Assembly: GCA_050486405.1 (NCBI GenBank)
Contig: JBJHDF010000003.1
Coordinates: 124,001 to 188,000 of the forward strand
Direction: 5' to 3'
Length of the DNA stretch: 64,000 nt
DNA from: JBJHDF01 sp050486405
GTDB taxonomy: Bacteria > Pseudomonadota > Gammaproteobacteria > Pseudomonadales > Cellvibrionaceae
The position numbers and the translations under genes were made by a program. Positions 6,786 to 14,465 of this stretch are shown here, in pieces (the stretch's first letter is position 1; every line of letters starts with the position of its first letter). The notes under the pieces are model-generated. The model was not told the origin of the DNA, did not search any database, and saw only the letters and a program-made list of their open reading frames with translations.

Positions 6786-7331
6786 TCACGCTTTTTCCGG
6801 GGTTTGAATCGCACTACTCATCAACGACAACACCCGGGCCAGCCCTTCGGGCATTTCCGATTCGCTGGCCTGCACGGTCACGTCCAACTGGCCACTGCGA
6901 TTGGTGGTGGATTCCCGCGATGATTTGCTGGAAATTGCTCCTTTGACCGAGGCCTTGACCCAGGGGCTCAGTGCCTTACCCGGCTCGACGCTGATATCCA
7001 CGGTTCTGCCAGTTTCCTTGGTGTCGCGGAATGTCTGGCTGATTTCAAAAGTGAACTTGATGGTCAGCGCATCGATTCTCAGGTGAGGAACGGGCACCAG
7101 GGACAACAGGGGAGCGGAGACGCTGAGCGCGTTGGTGCTGCCGTCAGCAGTCTTGCTCTCGACTGCAAAATCCACCGTTCTGGGTTTGCCCTTGTCCAGC
7201 ATGCTTTCGATAAACTGCTGGGTGCTTTCCGCGGCCACTCGCTGCGCCTTCACGGCAGCCACCAGAGGGGCAGAGATCAGATATTCCAGAGGGAGCGCTT
7301 GAAACTCTGCTCCGATGAGACTCTTTTCCAT
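6786..7331 (-). CDS. DUF2589 domain-containing protein
   Basis: A 181-residue product; start ATG 7331 chosen over TTG 7337 because TAGGAG lies 7 bases upstream. The hallmark LPLEYLISAPLVAAVKAQRVAAES followed by VDFAV...LSVSAPLLSLVPVPHLRIDAL is the DUF2589 signature. The C terminus carries a strand LDVTVQASESEMPEGLARVL that recurs in the next upstream gene (NINVKSIPLPAGLDKLLVSL). No signal peptide or membrane helix. The family has no known biochemical activity; members usually occur as two or three adjacent paralogues, as here. GC is moderately lower than in core genes. Confidence 0.8.
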   Translation of the reverse strand: MEKSLIGAEFQALPLEYLISAPLVAAVKAQRVAAESTQQFIESMLDKGKPRTVDFAVESKTADGSTNALSVSAPLLSLVPVPHLRIDALTIKFTFEISQTFRDTKETGRTVDISVEPGKALSPWVKASVKGAISSKSSRESTTNRSGQLDVTVQASESEMPEGLARVLSLMSSAIQTPEKA

Positions 7332-7376
7332 AATCAATCTCCTAAAGTTTGCAAAGTGAACGCAATGCAGGGTGCA

Positions 7377-8027
7377 TCAGGTGTTGTCGGGTTCACCATC
7401 AGGGGTTGATGGTTCAACCGACTCGATCTGCGCCATATTGCTCAACGACACCAACAACTTGTCCAGCCCCGCAGGCAGAGGTATGGATTTGACGTTGATA
7501 TTGATCTTGATCGCCGACTGGGCCTCCCGGTGTCTGGCCGCTTCGCCCTGCTCGGGGCAGACGATATCGCCTTCGATATTGACCGGCTTGTCGACCAGAA
7601 ACCAGGGGCGGTTGTAGCGGTCCAGCCGCTGACCCTGGGTTTCGTCCCTGGCCTTCTCCTCTTGGCTCTGTCGGATCTGCGTGTGGCGGACAACGCGGCG
7701 CGCCGACATCTCCAGTTGAAAGTTGGCGGATTCCACCGCCAGAGGTGAAATGGGCACCAGCGCCAGCGCGGGGACCGACAGCTTCTGAATTTCGCCGTCC
7801 TGGGTGAACCTGAAGTCCAGCGTGTAGGGGTGGTCGTCCTCTTCGGTACTATGGTGCGGGTAGCCCAACTGCAGCAACAAGTTCAGGAATGAACGCGCTG
7901 AGTGCAATTGCGCCTTGAGAATGGAATCGAGCGGCGCCAGCAACGCCTGCTCCAGGGTGAGCCGCGTCGACTCACCGCCGTCGGCTTCTGTTGGATCTGG
8001 ATTATTGTTGGTGGTATTATCTGCCAT
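7377..8027 (-). CDS. DUF2589-type protein, first gene of the operon
   Basis: A 216-residue product starting at ATG 8027, with GAGGAG 10 bases upstream; a TTG at 8045 is the only longer alternative. It is paralogous to the next gene: LEQALLAPLDSILKAQLHSA aligns with LISAPLVAAVKAQ, LSVPALALVPISPLAVESAN with LSVSAPLLSLVPVPHLRIDA, and the C-terminal strand/helix matches too. A low-complexity Asn/Asp-rich N terminus precedes the domain. About 40 bp separate it from the second gene. No regulator is recognisable in the 180 bp upstream of it. Function unknown. Confidence 0.72.
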   Translation of the reverse strand: MADNTTNNNPDPTEADGGESTRLTLEQALLAPLDSILKAQLHSARSFLNLLLQLGYPHHSTEEDDHPYTLDFRFTQDGEIQKLSVPALALVPISPLAVESANFQLEMSARRVVRHTQIRQSQEEKARDETQGQRLDRYNRPWFLVDKPVNIEGDIVCPEQGEAARHREAQSAIKININVKSIPLPAGLDKLLVSLSNMAQIESVEPSTPDGEPDNT

Positions 8028-8211
8028 CCCGGATTTGCTCCTCAAACCTCATTCTGGCTTTCGCCTATCCTAGGGCCTATTCGCGCCAACTGCAACAGCA
8101 CGGGTCCGGGCAACCATGAAGACATATGCGCCAACTCTCCACCAGGCCAGACCACGCGGGGCTTCATCCAGAAATCGCCACCTCGGACAATAGGGTGCAA
8201 AGGGATAAAAC

Positions 8212-8450
8212 ATGAAACCTTTTTCAATTCTTCTGATCAAGATCCTGGGTCTTTACCTCGCGCTCAACGCTCTACTGTCGGTGACTCCAGTTTTTTTCAG
8301 TTCAATTTCCACGAGATTTTATCCATGGAATGGCTTCCAGCACTCATTGCCATGATAGTGGTTCCAATAGTCGCTGGCGTCGCCGAAAACAGCTTTGTTG
8401 GCTGGAGTGGCAAAGGACGCTCCCGTGGGTTTCAAGGAGATTCGCGTTAG
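8212..8450 (+). pseudogene. Small membrane protein, frameshifted at a T7 run
   Basis: ATG 8212 opens a 47-codon frame (MKPFSILLIKILGLYLALNA, then LLSVTPVFF) that is a clear membrane segment but ends early. At GTTTTTTTC (about 8290-8298) a -1 shift continues into HEILSMEWLPALIAMIVVPI, then VAGVAE, a second membrane segment, ending at TAG 8448-8450. Reading through gives a ~79-residue two-helix protein. The tract reads T-TTT-TTC in the initial frame, which matches a -1 slippery heptamer. It may be programmed, a real mutation, or a homopolymer sequencing error. The predicted C-terminal tail is hydrophilic. Confidence 0.5.
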
Positions 8451-8452
8451 CG

Positions 8453-8869
8453 TCAGCCTTCGGTATTCATGCGTAAGTAGTCCCCCGCCGTCATGGCGAT
8501 GTCGGGGAAAGTCTGAATCAGTTTCTTATCGCCAGTGATCAATTTCAGATCCAGCGATTGTGCCAGTGATACAAATTCACAGTCGTATGCGGAGCAGCCG
8601 GTCTTTGCAGCCAGCGTCAGGACGTCCATCGAGTTGACGGTATATTCATGATCCGCAAACTGTTGTTCCGCTTGAGACTGCATCGCTATGGCCGTGTTCA
8701 GATCTATGATGTTCTTCCTGACATAAAACGCCAGCACATTCCGGAACTCGCTTCGCCACAGTAAAGGGGCAACCCAATGAGCGTCCTTATGCAGCAACAA
8801 CACAACCTCGTCTGTCTGTTCAGTTGGCAGGTAGAGGTAGGCGATGGTGTTGGTGTCCGCTACAATCAT
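8453..8869 (-). CDS. VapC-like PIN-domain ribonuclease toxin
   Basis: A 138-residue PIN-domain protein. The acidic active-site residues are in place: Asp5 (MIVADTNTIAYL), Glu41 (WRSEFRNVL), Asp96 (GCSAYDCEFVSLAQ) and Asp114 (ITGDKKL). PIN toxins of this kind cleave tRNA or rRNA when freed from the antitoxin. The start codon overlaps the stop of the upstream antitoxin gene (ATGA, 8866-8869). Nothing suggests inactivation. Confidence 0.88.
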   Translation of the reverse strand: MIVADTNTIAYLYLPTEQTDEVVLLLHKDAHWVAPLLWRSEFRNVLAFYVRKNIIDLNTAIAMQSQAEQQFADHEYTVNSMDVLTLAAKTGCSAYDCEFVSLAQSLDLKLITGDKKLIQTFPDIAMTAGDYLRMNTEG

Positions 8870-9108
8870 TCTCTGCCCTGGTTTTTGGCCGCATTGATCT
8901 CGTCAATATCCAGTCGTGCGGCGGCTACCCGACCCCGCAGTACAAGCGCTTTTTCAGCAAGCTCTGTGGCGGATACAGGGGTTGGCTTAAATGTTTTCTC
9001 CAGGCAATGAATCAGTTCGCTGTTTACGCTTCTGTGGTGGGCACTGGCAGCCTGTTTCAATTGCTCGTACAGGTCATCCGGTATATTTTTAAAGGTTACC
9101 GTAGCCAT
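8866..9108 (-). CDS. FitA/Arc-type ribbon-helix-helix antitoxin
   Basis: An 80-residue protein starting at ATG 9108, 6 bases after GGGAGG; an upstream in-frame ATG at 9132 is less likely. The N-terminal ATVTFKNIPDDLYEQLKQAA, then SAHHRSVNSELIHCLE is the ribbon-helix-helix domain that binds DNA; the C-terminal half should wrap the VapC-like partner encoded by the next gene. Three phased direct repeats upstream (9123-9151) look like its own operator, so the operon is probably autoregulated. Confidence 0.85.
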   Translation of the reverse strand: MATVTFKNIPDDLYEQLKQAASAHHRSVNSELIHCLEKTFKPTPVSATELAEKALVLRGRVAAARLDIDEINAAKNQGRE

Positions 9109-9122
9109 AATCAGCCTCCCAA

Positions 9123-9151
9123 ATGGTTTCATAATGGTTTCATTATGGTTT
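9123..9151. promoter_or_regulatory. Operator-like phased repeats for the FitA/VapC operon
   Basis: ATGGTTT occurs three times, at 9123, 9134 and 9145, each 11 bp apart, about one helical turn. It lies just upstream of the antitoxin start on the minus strand. Ribbon-helix-helix antitoxins bind exactly such evenly spaced short sites, so this is the likely autoregulatory operator. Confidence 0.55.
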
Positions 9152-9186
9152 TAACTGTGGAGTCTGTCAATTCCCTATTGTCTATA

Positions 9187-9216
9187 TTGACTGGTACTGT
9201 TCGACCAGTGGATAAC
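9187..9216 (+). promoter_or_regulatory. Sigma-70-type promoter candidate for the Asp-box gene
   Basis: TTGACT (9187-9192), an 18-bp spacer, and GATAAC (9211-9216), which matches four of six positions of the -10 consensus. It ends 23 bp before ATG 9240, which has GAGGG as ribosome-binding site. It is divergent from the antitoxin operon. Confidence 0.45.
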
Positions 9217-9239
9217 ACCGATCTCACGAGGGCAAACCC

Positions 9240-10424
9240 ATGTCTGACACCCTGATTCTGGGCACCCGCAAGGGCACTGTTATCATTGACCGGCACGCGG
9301 CGGGCTGGCGGGCGCGGCCCATTCTGCACGCCGGGGTGCCGGTCTGTTACGCCACCCGGGACCCGCGCGACGGCACCCTGTGGGCCTCGCTGGACCACGG
9401 GCACTGGGGGCCCAAGCTGTCCCGCTCCCGGGACGGCGGCGAGACCTGGGAAGACCTCTCCTCCCTGAAGTACCCCAAAGACGCGCGCCATATCGTTCAG
9501 GTGATGCCGACGCCGGACTTCGATCCCACGGCGCCGGCCGGGCAGCCCGAGTATGCCAACGCCACCCTGTACAAAATCTGGCACATCGCCTTTGGCGGTG
9601 CGAATCAGCCCGGGCGGCTCTACGCCGGCACCATTCCCGGCGGCCTGTTTGTCAGCGATGACGGCGGGGACACCTGGGAGCTGAACCGGCCCCTGTGGAA
9701 CCACGAGAGCCGCGGCGGCGACCTGTCCGCCGGCGATGCCACCAGCGAGTACCAATGGGGCGGCACCCCGGCCAGCGTCGACTACGGCGTGTTCGAGCCG
9801 GGCATTCACTCCATTGTCGTGGATCCGCGCGACCCGGATCACCTGCATGTGGCGGTCTCTTCCGCCGGTGTACTCGAAACCACCGATGGCGGCCGTACCT
9901 GGAGCGGACGCAATTCCGGCATGCTGAATGATTACCTGCCGGACGGCGAGGCGGAATGGGGCCACGACCCGCACTTTGTGACCCACTGCCCCGGGCAGCC
10001 GGACCACCTGTGGCAACAGAATCACTGCGGCGTCTTCTACAGCGAGAACGGCGCCCGGAGCTGGAAGAAAGTCAGTATGCCGGAGGCCGGCGTGCATTTC
10101 GGCTTTCCGGTGGCCGCGGATGACCGGGACGGCCGTACTGCCTGGGTGGTGCCGGCCCGGGCGGACTCGCACCGCATGGCCATCGACGGCGGCCTGTTCG
10201 TGGCGCGCACCGAGGATGGTGGTCAGTCCTGGCAGACGCTGCGTAAAGGCCTGCCCCAGGACAACGCCCACGATATCGTATTCAGGCACGCGTTGGACGC
10301 CTCCGGCGACCGGCTCTGCTTTGGCAGCACCACAGGCAATGCCTATGTCTCGGAAGACCGGGGCGACACCTGGCAGTGCCTGGGCAACAATTTCCCGCCG
10401 ATCTACTCGGTGCGCTTTGGCTGA
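9240..10424 (+). CDS. Asp-box (BNR) repeat beta-propeller protein
   Basis: A 394-residue cytosolic protein (no signal peptide) with the sialidase-like propeller fold. Asp-box motifs S-x-D-x-G-x-T-W appear at SRDGGETW, SDDGGDTW, TTDGGRTW, SENGARSW, TEDGGQSW and SEDRGDTW, about one per blade. Sialidase catalytic residues (RIP motif, Arg triad) are not apparent, so a glycosidase function is not supported; the propeller may be a binding scaffold. Its stop overlaps the start of a MoaD/ThiS-like gene (TGATG), so the two are translationally coupled and probably work together. The pairing is recurrent in bacteria but uncharacterised. Confidence 0.85.
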   Translation: MSDTLILGTRKGTVIIDRHAAGWRARPILHAGVPVCYATRDPRDGTLWASLDHGHWGPKLSRSRDGGETWEDLSSLKYPKDARHIVQVMPTPDFDPTAPAGQPEYANATLYKIWHIAFGGANQPGRLYAGTIPGGLFVSDDGGDTWELNRPLWNHESRGGDLSAGDATSEYQWGGTPASVDYGVFEPGIHSIVVDPRDPDHLHVAVSSAGVLETTDGGRTWSGRNSGMLNDYLPDGEAEWGHDPHFVTHCPGQPDHLWQQNHCGVFYSENGARSWKKVSMPEAGVHFGFPVAADDRDGRTAWVVPARADSHRMAIDGGLFVARTEDGGQSWQTLRKGLPQDNAHDIVFRHALDASGDRLCFGSTTGNAYVSEDRGDTWQCLGNNFPPIYSVRFG

Positions 10425-10702
10425 TGCCCAGCGTTGAGATGACATCGCACCTCTACCGCTTCTTCCCGCAACTGGAAGGCGTTACCCTGCAGGTGCCAGC
10501 CGGATCCGTGGCCGAGGTGCTGCAAGCGGTCAACGAGCAGGCCCCCGGCTTTACCGATTACGTTCTGGACGACCAGGGTGCCCTGCGCCGGCACGTCAAA
10601 CTCTGCATCAACAACACGGTTGTCATCGACCGCAAAGGCCTGACCGATCATGTGCGAGACGATGACACACTATTCATCTTCCAAGCGCTGACCGGCGGTT
10701 GA
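10424..10702 (+). CDS. MoaD/ThiS-family beta-grasp protein
   Basis: A 92-residue ubiquitin-like beta-grasp protein ending in the diagnostic Gly-Gly (FIFQALTGG). In MoaD, ThiS and relatives that terminus is adenylated by an E1-like enzyme and converted to a thiocarboxylate. Start ATG 10424 overlaps the upstream stop; ATG 10439 is an alternative. Strands SHLYRFFPQLEGVTLQV, the helix SVAEVLQAVNEQAPGF, the strand VKLCINN and DDDTLFIFQ fit the fold. No moa, thi or E1-like gene is nearby; only the Asp-box propeller is coupled to it. Role unknown: possibly a sulfur carrier or a protein tag. Confidence 0.82.
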   Translation: MPSVEMTSHLYRFFPQLEGVTLQVPAGSVAEVLQAVNEQAPGFTDYVLDDQGALRRHVKLCINNTVVIDRKGLTDHVRDDDTLFIFQALTGG

Positions 10703-10783
10703 ATTCGCTCTATTGAGAAGTCTTCGGTTGCATCCTGCCCGTGTAGCCGCCAGACTGGGGCACTCGCCAGTTTGAGGTGACTT

Positions 10784-12085
10784 ATGAAACGCCTGCTCCG
10801 TCATTGGTTGTTCATGCCGCTCATCCCCCTGCTGCTGGCCGCCTGCGGCGGCAGTTCCAGTTCCGATGGCAACGAACTGCCGGGCAATGGCAATGGCAAT
10901 GGCAACGGCAACGGTAATGGCAACGGCCCTGACCCGGAGCCATTATCGGTTGCACTGGTAGAGGCATTTCCGAGCCTCACGTTCAGCCAACCAGTGGCCC
11001 TGCTGCAACGGCCGGGCGACAACAGTCGCTGGTATCTCCTGGAACGCGCCGGACAGATTTTGATGTTCGACAACAGCCCCGGTGTCACCAGCACGGATGT
11101 TTTCGCCGATTTGCGCAGCACGACGAATATCAACGCCAACTCCGGCGAATCCGGCCTGCTGGCCATGTCCTTTCACCCGGATTTCGCCAACAACGGCGAA
11201 ATCTTTATCTTCTACCAAGTCGACGAGCCGGGCACCAGCAACTGCTGCCTCAGCCAGTTGGTGCGCTATATCTCGGACGATGGCGGCGAAACGCTGGATG
11301 CGGATTCCGTACAGGTTCTTCTGGAACTGACCGCGCCCTACACTGCCAAGAATCATTTTGGCGGCCAGGTGAAATTCGACGCTCAAGGCCACTTGTACCT
11401 GAGCATTGGCGACGGCGGCAGCAGTGGCGACCCCGACAACCGGGCCCAGAACACGGCCAACCTCTGGGGCAGTGTGATTCGTCTGGATGTGGATACCGAT
11501 TCGCCCTACGCCATTCCGGCGGACAATCCCTTTGCCGCCGAAGCGGATTTTCTCTGCGATTCCGATCAACAGATGCTGGACAAGGAAGCCGCCGACGGCA
11601 ACTGCCCGGAACTTTACGCCTGGGGCCTGCGCAATCCCTGGCGCTGGTCCTTCGACCGGGACACCGGCGATCTGTGGCTGGCGGACGTGGGCCAGAACGC
11701 CTGGGAGGAAGTAAACATAATCGAGTTGGGCGGCAACTACGGCTGGCGCTACCGGGAAGGCGCCAACTGTTACAACCCGCCCACCGACTGCCCCACTGAA
11801 GGCCTAATCGACCCGGTGGTGGATATCGCCCACCCCGAGTTCCGCTCCATTACCGGCGGCTATGTCTACCGGGGCGATGACATTCCAGCGCTGGTAGGCC
11901 GCTATGTGTTCGGCGACTACATCACCGGCCGACTCTACTCCCTGATAAACGAAAGCGGCAACTGGGAAATAGACCCGCTGATCAACAACACCGGTCTCAA
12001 CATCGCATCCTTTGCCGAAGACCAACAGGGCGAGTTGTACATCATCGACTACAACGGCGGTATCTATCGTCTGGTGGAGGATTAA
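10784..12085 (+). CDS. PQQ-dependent sugar dehydrogenase-like lipoprotein
   Basis: A 433-residue lipoprotein. The signal peptide ends in the lipobox LLAAC; then comes a low-complexity linker of seven Gly-Asn repeats and a glucose/sorbosone dehydrogenase-type six-bladed propeller. Markers: GLLAMSFHPDF, FGGQVKFDAQGHLYLSIGDG, YAWGLRNPWRWSFD, LWLADVGQNAWEEVN and GYVYRGDDIPAL. In characterised relatives (soluble GDH/YliI) the propeller binds PQQ and oxidises aldoses; the residues GQNAWEE and GLRNPWR belong to that site. No PQQ biosynthesis genes are in the window. It is likely periplasmic or outer-membrane anchored. Confidence 0.88.
   Translation: MKRLLRHWLFMPLIPLLLAACGGSSSSDGNELPGNGNGNGNGNGNGNGPDPEPLSVALVEAFPSLTFSQPVALLQRPGDNSRWYLLERAGQILMFDNSPGVTSTDVFADLRSTTNINANSGESGLLAMSFHPDFANNGEIFIFYQVDEPGTSNCCLSQLVRYISDDGGETLDADSVQVLLELTAPYTAKNHFGGQVKFDAQGHLYLSIGDGGSSGDPDNRAQNTANLWGSVIRLDVDTDSPYAIPADNPFAAEADFLCDSDQQMLDKEAADGNCPELYAWGLRNPWRWSFDRDTGDLWLADVGQNAWEEVNIIELGGNYGWRYREGANCYNPPTDCPTEGLIDPVVDIAHPEFRSITGGYVYRGDDIPALVGRYVFGDYITGRLYSLINESGNWEIDPLINNTGLNIASFAEDQQGELYIIDYNGGIYRLVED
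10883..10924. repeat. Seven-copy hexanucleotide repeat (GGYAAY) coding Gly-Asn linker
   Basis: Seven consecutive GGCAAT/GGCAAC/GGTAAT units (6 bp each) encode (Gly-Asn)7 just after the lipobox. Third-position variation limits slippage, but unit gain or loss would change linker length in frame. Confidence 0.9.
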
Positions 12086-12234
12086 TCCGAAAATTCGCCT
12101 TCTGCCACTTCAACGTTCTTAATAACAATCTCCCCCGTGTCGACAGTGATAACGTCGTTATCATCCAGCATCACGAGCAGCACAAAAATAGACCAGGTGC
12201 ACAGAGTTGGAAAAGGGGCCAGCAGATGGCGCAC
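12082..12234 (-). CDS. Possible 50-residue membrane peptide
   Basis: GTG 12234, preceded by AAGAGG six bases upstream, opens 50 codons: a hydrophobic core (LAPFPTLCTWSIFVLLVML) then an acidic tail (DDNDVITVDTGEIVIKNVEV, then AEGEFSD). The segment's amino-acid make-up looks real, but I know of no family. It overlaps the end of the convergent dehydrogenase gene by 4 bp. It could be a genuine small protein or the 3' remnant of a lost gene. Confidence 0.3.
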   Translation of the reverse strand: MRHLLAPFPTLCTWSIFVLLVMLDDNDVITVDTGEIVIKNVEVAEGEFSD

Positions 12235-12256
12235 TGCCGGCCTCTTGCGGGCTGAC

Positions 12257-12661
12257 TCAAGGCAGGCGTCGCCAGATTTCGAATTCCACCAACTCGCCAC
12301 TCTCGTAACGGGACTTCTCCCAGATATCGTCCTCGACCGCAAAGGTAAAGCTGAACGTTGCACCAATCAGTGGAGGATAAGATGAGTACAGGGGCATTTC
12401 ACTGTAGTTGTTGCCGTCGATGACTATCTGTCCGGCCGCAGCGGCGTAGAAACCTTCAGCAGTGTGACTGACAAAGCTGAAATGATTGCCGGCAATAACC
12501 TTTATGCCTTGCACCCCGGCCTCGTCGTATGCAGTGACTTTGTCTCCGTCAATGATCTTTCCAGAAACCAGTTGCCAGCTGCCTTGTAATGGGTTGGCAT
12601 GAATTAAAGCGGCATTCGGTAGACAACATACTGCCAGGATGCCGACAAGTAGTCTGCGCAT
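12257..12661 (-). CDS. Exported lipocalin-like hypothetical protein
   Basis: A 134-residue product starting at ATG 12661 with TAGGAAA upstream. The signal peptide (RRLLVGILAVCCLPNAALIH, then A) is followed by NPLQGSWQLVSGKI, a lipocalin-like opening, then alternating strands (IKVIAGNHFSFVSH, GQIVIDGNNYSE, ATFSFTFAVEDDIWEKSRY, VEFEIWRRL). This matches small periplasmic lipocalin-like/DUF4488-type proteins in length and pattern, though no ligand can be proposed. It sits downstream of the tpsB terminator and so is probably an independent unit. Confidence 0.72.
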   Translation of the reverse strand: MRRLLVGILAVCCLPNAALIHANPLQGSWQLVSGKIIDGDKVTAYDEAGVQGIKVIAGNHFSFVSHTAEGFYAAAAGQIVIDGNNYSEMPLYSSYPPLIGATFSFTFAVEDDIWEKSRYESGELVEFEIWRRLP

Positions 12662-12705
12662 AATATATTTCCTACAACTTGGTTCTAAAGTTTGTGGTTG
12701 CCCGC

Positions 12706-12734
12706 AAAAAAGGGGATTGGGGAATTAATCCCCC
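12706..12734 (-). terminator. Intrinsic terminator after tpsB
   Basis: On the minus strand, GGGGATT, an 8-base loop AATTCCCC and AATCCCC form a 7-bp stem followed directly by six T residues (A6 at 12706-12711 on the plus strand). It lies about 30 bp after the tpsB stop and closes the tpsA-tpsB transcript. Confidence 0.75.
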
Positions 12735-12765
12735 AGCCCCCCTTCCCCGCGCTTTGTAAATTGGC

Positions 12766-14433
12766 TCAGAACCGCCAAGCGGCTCTGGCCCAGAGGCGGG
12801 GGTCGCGGTCGCGGGTATCGCTGATGGCGTCTTCGCTGCCCAGGGGTGTGGCCAGGGCGGCGTCGAGCATCCAGCTACGGTTGTCCCAGCGGGCGCCTAT
12901 GCCGGCGCCGGTGAGGCTGCGGCTGTTGTCGTCGTCGGTCCAGGGATCGCGGTTGATACGAATGGAGCCGTGATCGACAAAGCCGTGGATCATCCAGTTC
13001 TGGTTGACGTTGTAGCGCAGCTCCAGGTTGGCAATCCAGCCCTGGTCACCGGTGGCCTCACCCTGGGGATAGGCGCGCACACCGTAGGCACCACCCAGGC
13101 TCATCTTCTCGGAAGAGTCCAGGTTGTCGCCGGCAATCTGGCCGTTGATCTGGGCGTGCAGACTGAAGTTGCCGCCCAGGTGCTGCAGGCGCAGTACCGA
13201 GGGCCGTACAATGGTGAAACGACCGGCAGCCTGTGGCCCCAAGGCATCAAAGAACTGATCCAGTTCGCTCAGCAGTGTCAGTTTGCCCGAGGTGAACGCC
13301 AGGGCAAAGGCGGTAACCCCAGTGCCATCGCGCAGGTTGCCGTTGATGGTGGCGGTGATCAGCTCGCTTTCCTTTTCGCTGCGGCTGCCAAATTCTTCAA
13401 TCTCGTCGGTGAGTTGCTTGTCGTCGTACTGCAGTTGCACCTCAAGATTGAAGTTGCGGCTGCGCACCAGGTTTTGCAGAGCGTAGACACTGAGTATCTG
13501 GGCTTCGCCCACGGCGCCGAGATCGGCAAAGTCGTCACCCAGTTCGTAAGCCATGTCCGAGTAGGCCACACCCAGTTGTGTGCCCCAGGGGCCGAGCGGC
13601 AACTGGTAGGCGCCGCGGAAATAGGTGTGGCTTTCGTCGCTGATCATGCCGCGCAGGGTCAGTAAATCACCCAACCCCAGAGGGCTGTGCAGGTGCAGCT
13701 TACCGCCGACGCGATACTCACCGGTGTAGCGGTTGCCGTAGTTGTCCACGTCCACAGAGCCGCGCACCAGCGGCGTGGGCATAACGTCCACCACCATGTT
13801 GGAGGTGCCCGGTGTAGAACCCGGGGTCAGAGTGGCCCGAGGCTCGGCACCGGGGATGTCATCCAGACGCAGCAGGGCGCTCTCCACCGGCTTGCCGCGC
13901 ACGGTGTCACCGGACTTGAGGGGACGCAGGGAGCGAGCCACTACACCGTCGCGTACCCGGGAGAGGTTGTTCACCTGTATTTCATCGAAACGGCCTTCCA
14001 GCACGGCTATGTCGACCACGCCGTCCTCAACGGTTTGCTGCGGCAGATAGGCGCGGGTGAGCAGATAACCGCGCTCGCGGTAGTAGGCCGAGATGCGACC
14101 GGCGGCCCGGTGCAATTGCCCCAGGGTCAGCTCCTGCCCGGCGAGGTCCGCCAGCAGCGGCAACAGTTCTTCATCGCTGAATTCCCGGTTGCCGGACAGG
14201 GTGAAGGCATTGACCAACAGGCTGGGGCCGTCATCGGTGTCGTCGTCCCGGTACTCGGGCACGGTCAGCGGCGGTGCGTCCATTCCCGGCTCACGCAGGG
14301 GCTCGGTCTGGCTTTCCCGCAACACCTGACCGGCGTCGGGCGCAGTCTGGGCCAGCAGCGGCGTGGACATCAGCAGTCCACCACAGAGGGTGGCAGACAG
14401 ACAGACGGCGAGTGTTTTGCGAACGTTTTTCAT
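12766..14433 (-). CDS. TpsB outer-membrane transporter (ShlB/FhaC family)
   Basis: A 555-residue two-partner secretion translocator starting at ATG 14433 (AAGGAA upstream). Order: a signal peptide ending LLAQ, a Pro/Glu linker, a POTRA domain (LLVNAFTLSGNREFSDEELL...YYRERGYLLTRAYLPQQ...DIAVLEGRFDEI, about residues 80-165) and a 16-strand barrel. The loop-6 motif is YGVRAYPQGEATGDQG, the equivalent of FhaC VRGY. It ends in Phe (WARAAWRF), as expected for Bam-dependent barrels. TpsB proteins recognise the TPS domain of one exoprotein and thread it through the outer membrane without ATP. The substrate is the upstream gene at 14500-20670. Confidence 0.92.
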   Translation of the reverse strand: MKNVRKTLAVCLSATLCGGLLMSTPLLAQTAPDAGQVLRESQTEPLREPGMDAPPLTVPEYRDDDTDDGPSLLVNAFTLSGNREFSDEELLPLLADLAGQELTLGQLHRAAGRISAYYRERGYLLTRAYLPQQTVEDGVVDIAVLEGRFDEIQVNNLSRVRDGVVARSLRPLKSGDTVRGKPVESALLRLDDIPGAEPRATLTPGSTPGTSNMVVDVMPTPLVRGSVDVDNYGNRYTGEYRVGGKLHLHSPLGLGDLLTLRGMISDESHTYFRGAYQLPLGPWGTQLGVAYSDMAYELGDDFADLGAVGEAQILSVYALQNLVRSRNFNLEVQLQYDDKQLTDEIEEFGSRSEKESELITATINGNLRDGTGVTAFALAFTSGKLTLLSELDQFFDALGPQAAGRFTIVRPSVLRLQHLGGNFSLHAQINGQIAGDNLDSSEKMSLGGAYGVRAYPQGEATGDQGWIANLELRYNVNQNWMIHGFVDHGSIRINRDPWTDDDNSRSLTGAGIGARWDNRSWMLDAALATPLGSEDAISDTRDRDPRLWARAAWRF

Positions 14434-14465
14434 AGTCGGTTCCTTGCGTAACTTGTGTGTCAACG

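Noticed and set aside
9129..10445. 438-codon minus-strand ORF over the Asp-box gene
   Set aside because: It is the antisense of a well-supported propeller gene, has no domain and no start site; it is an artefact of GC-rich codon use.
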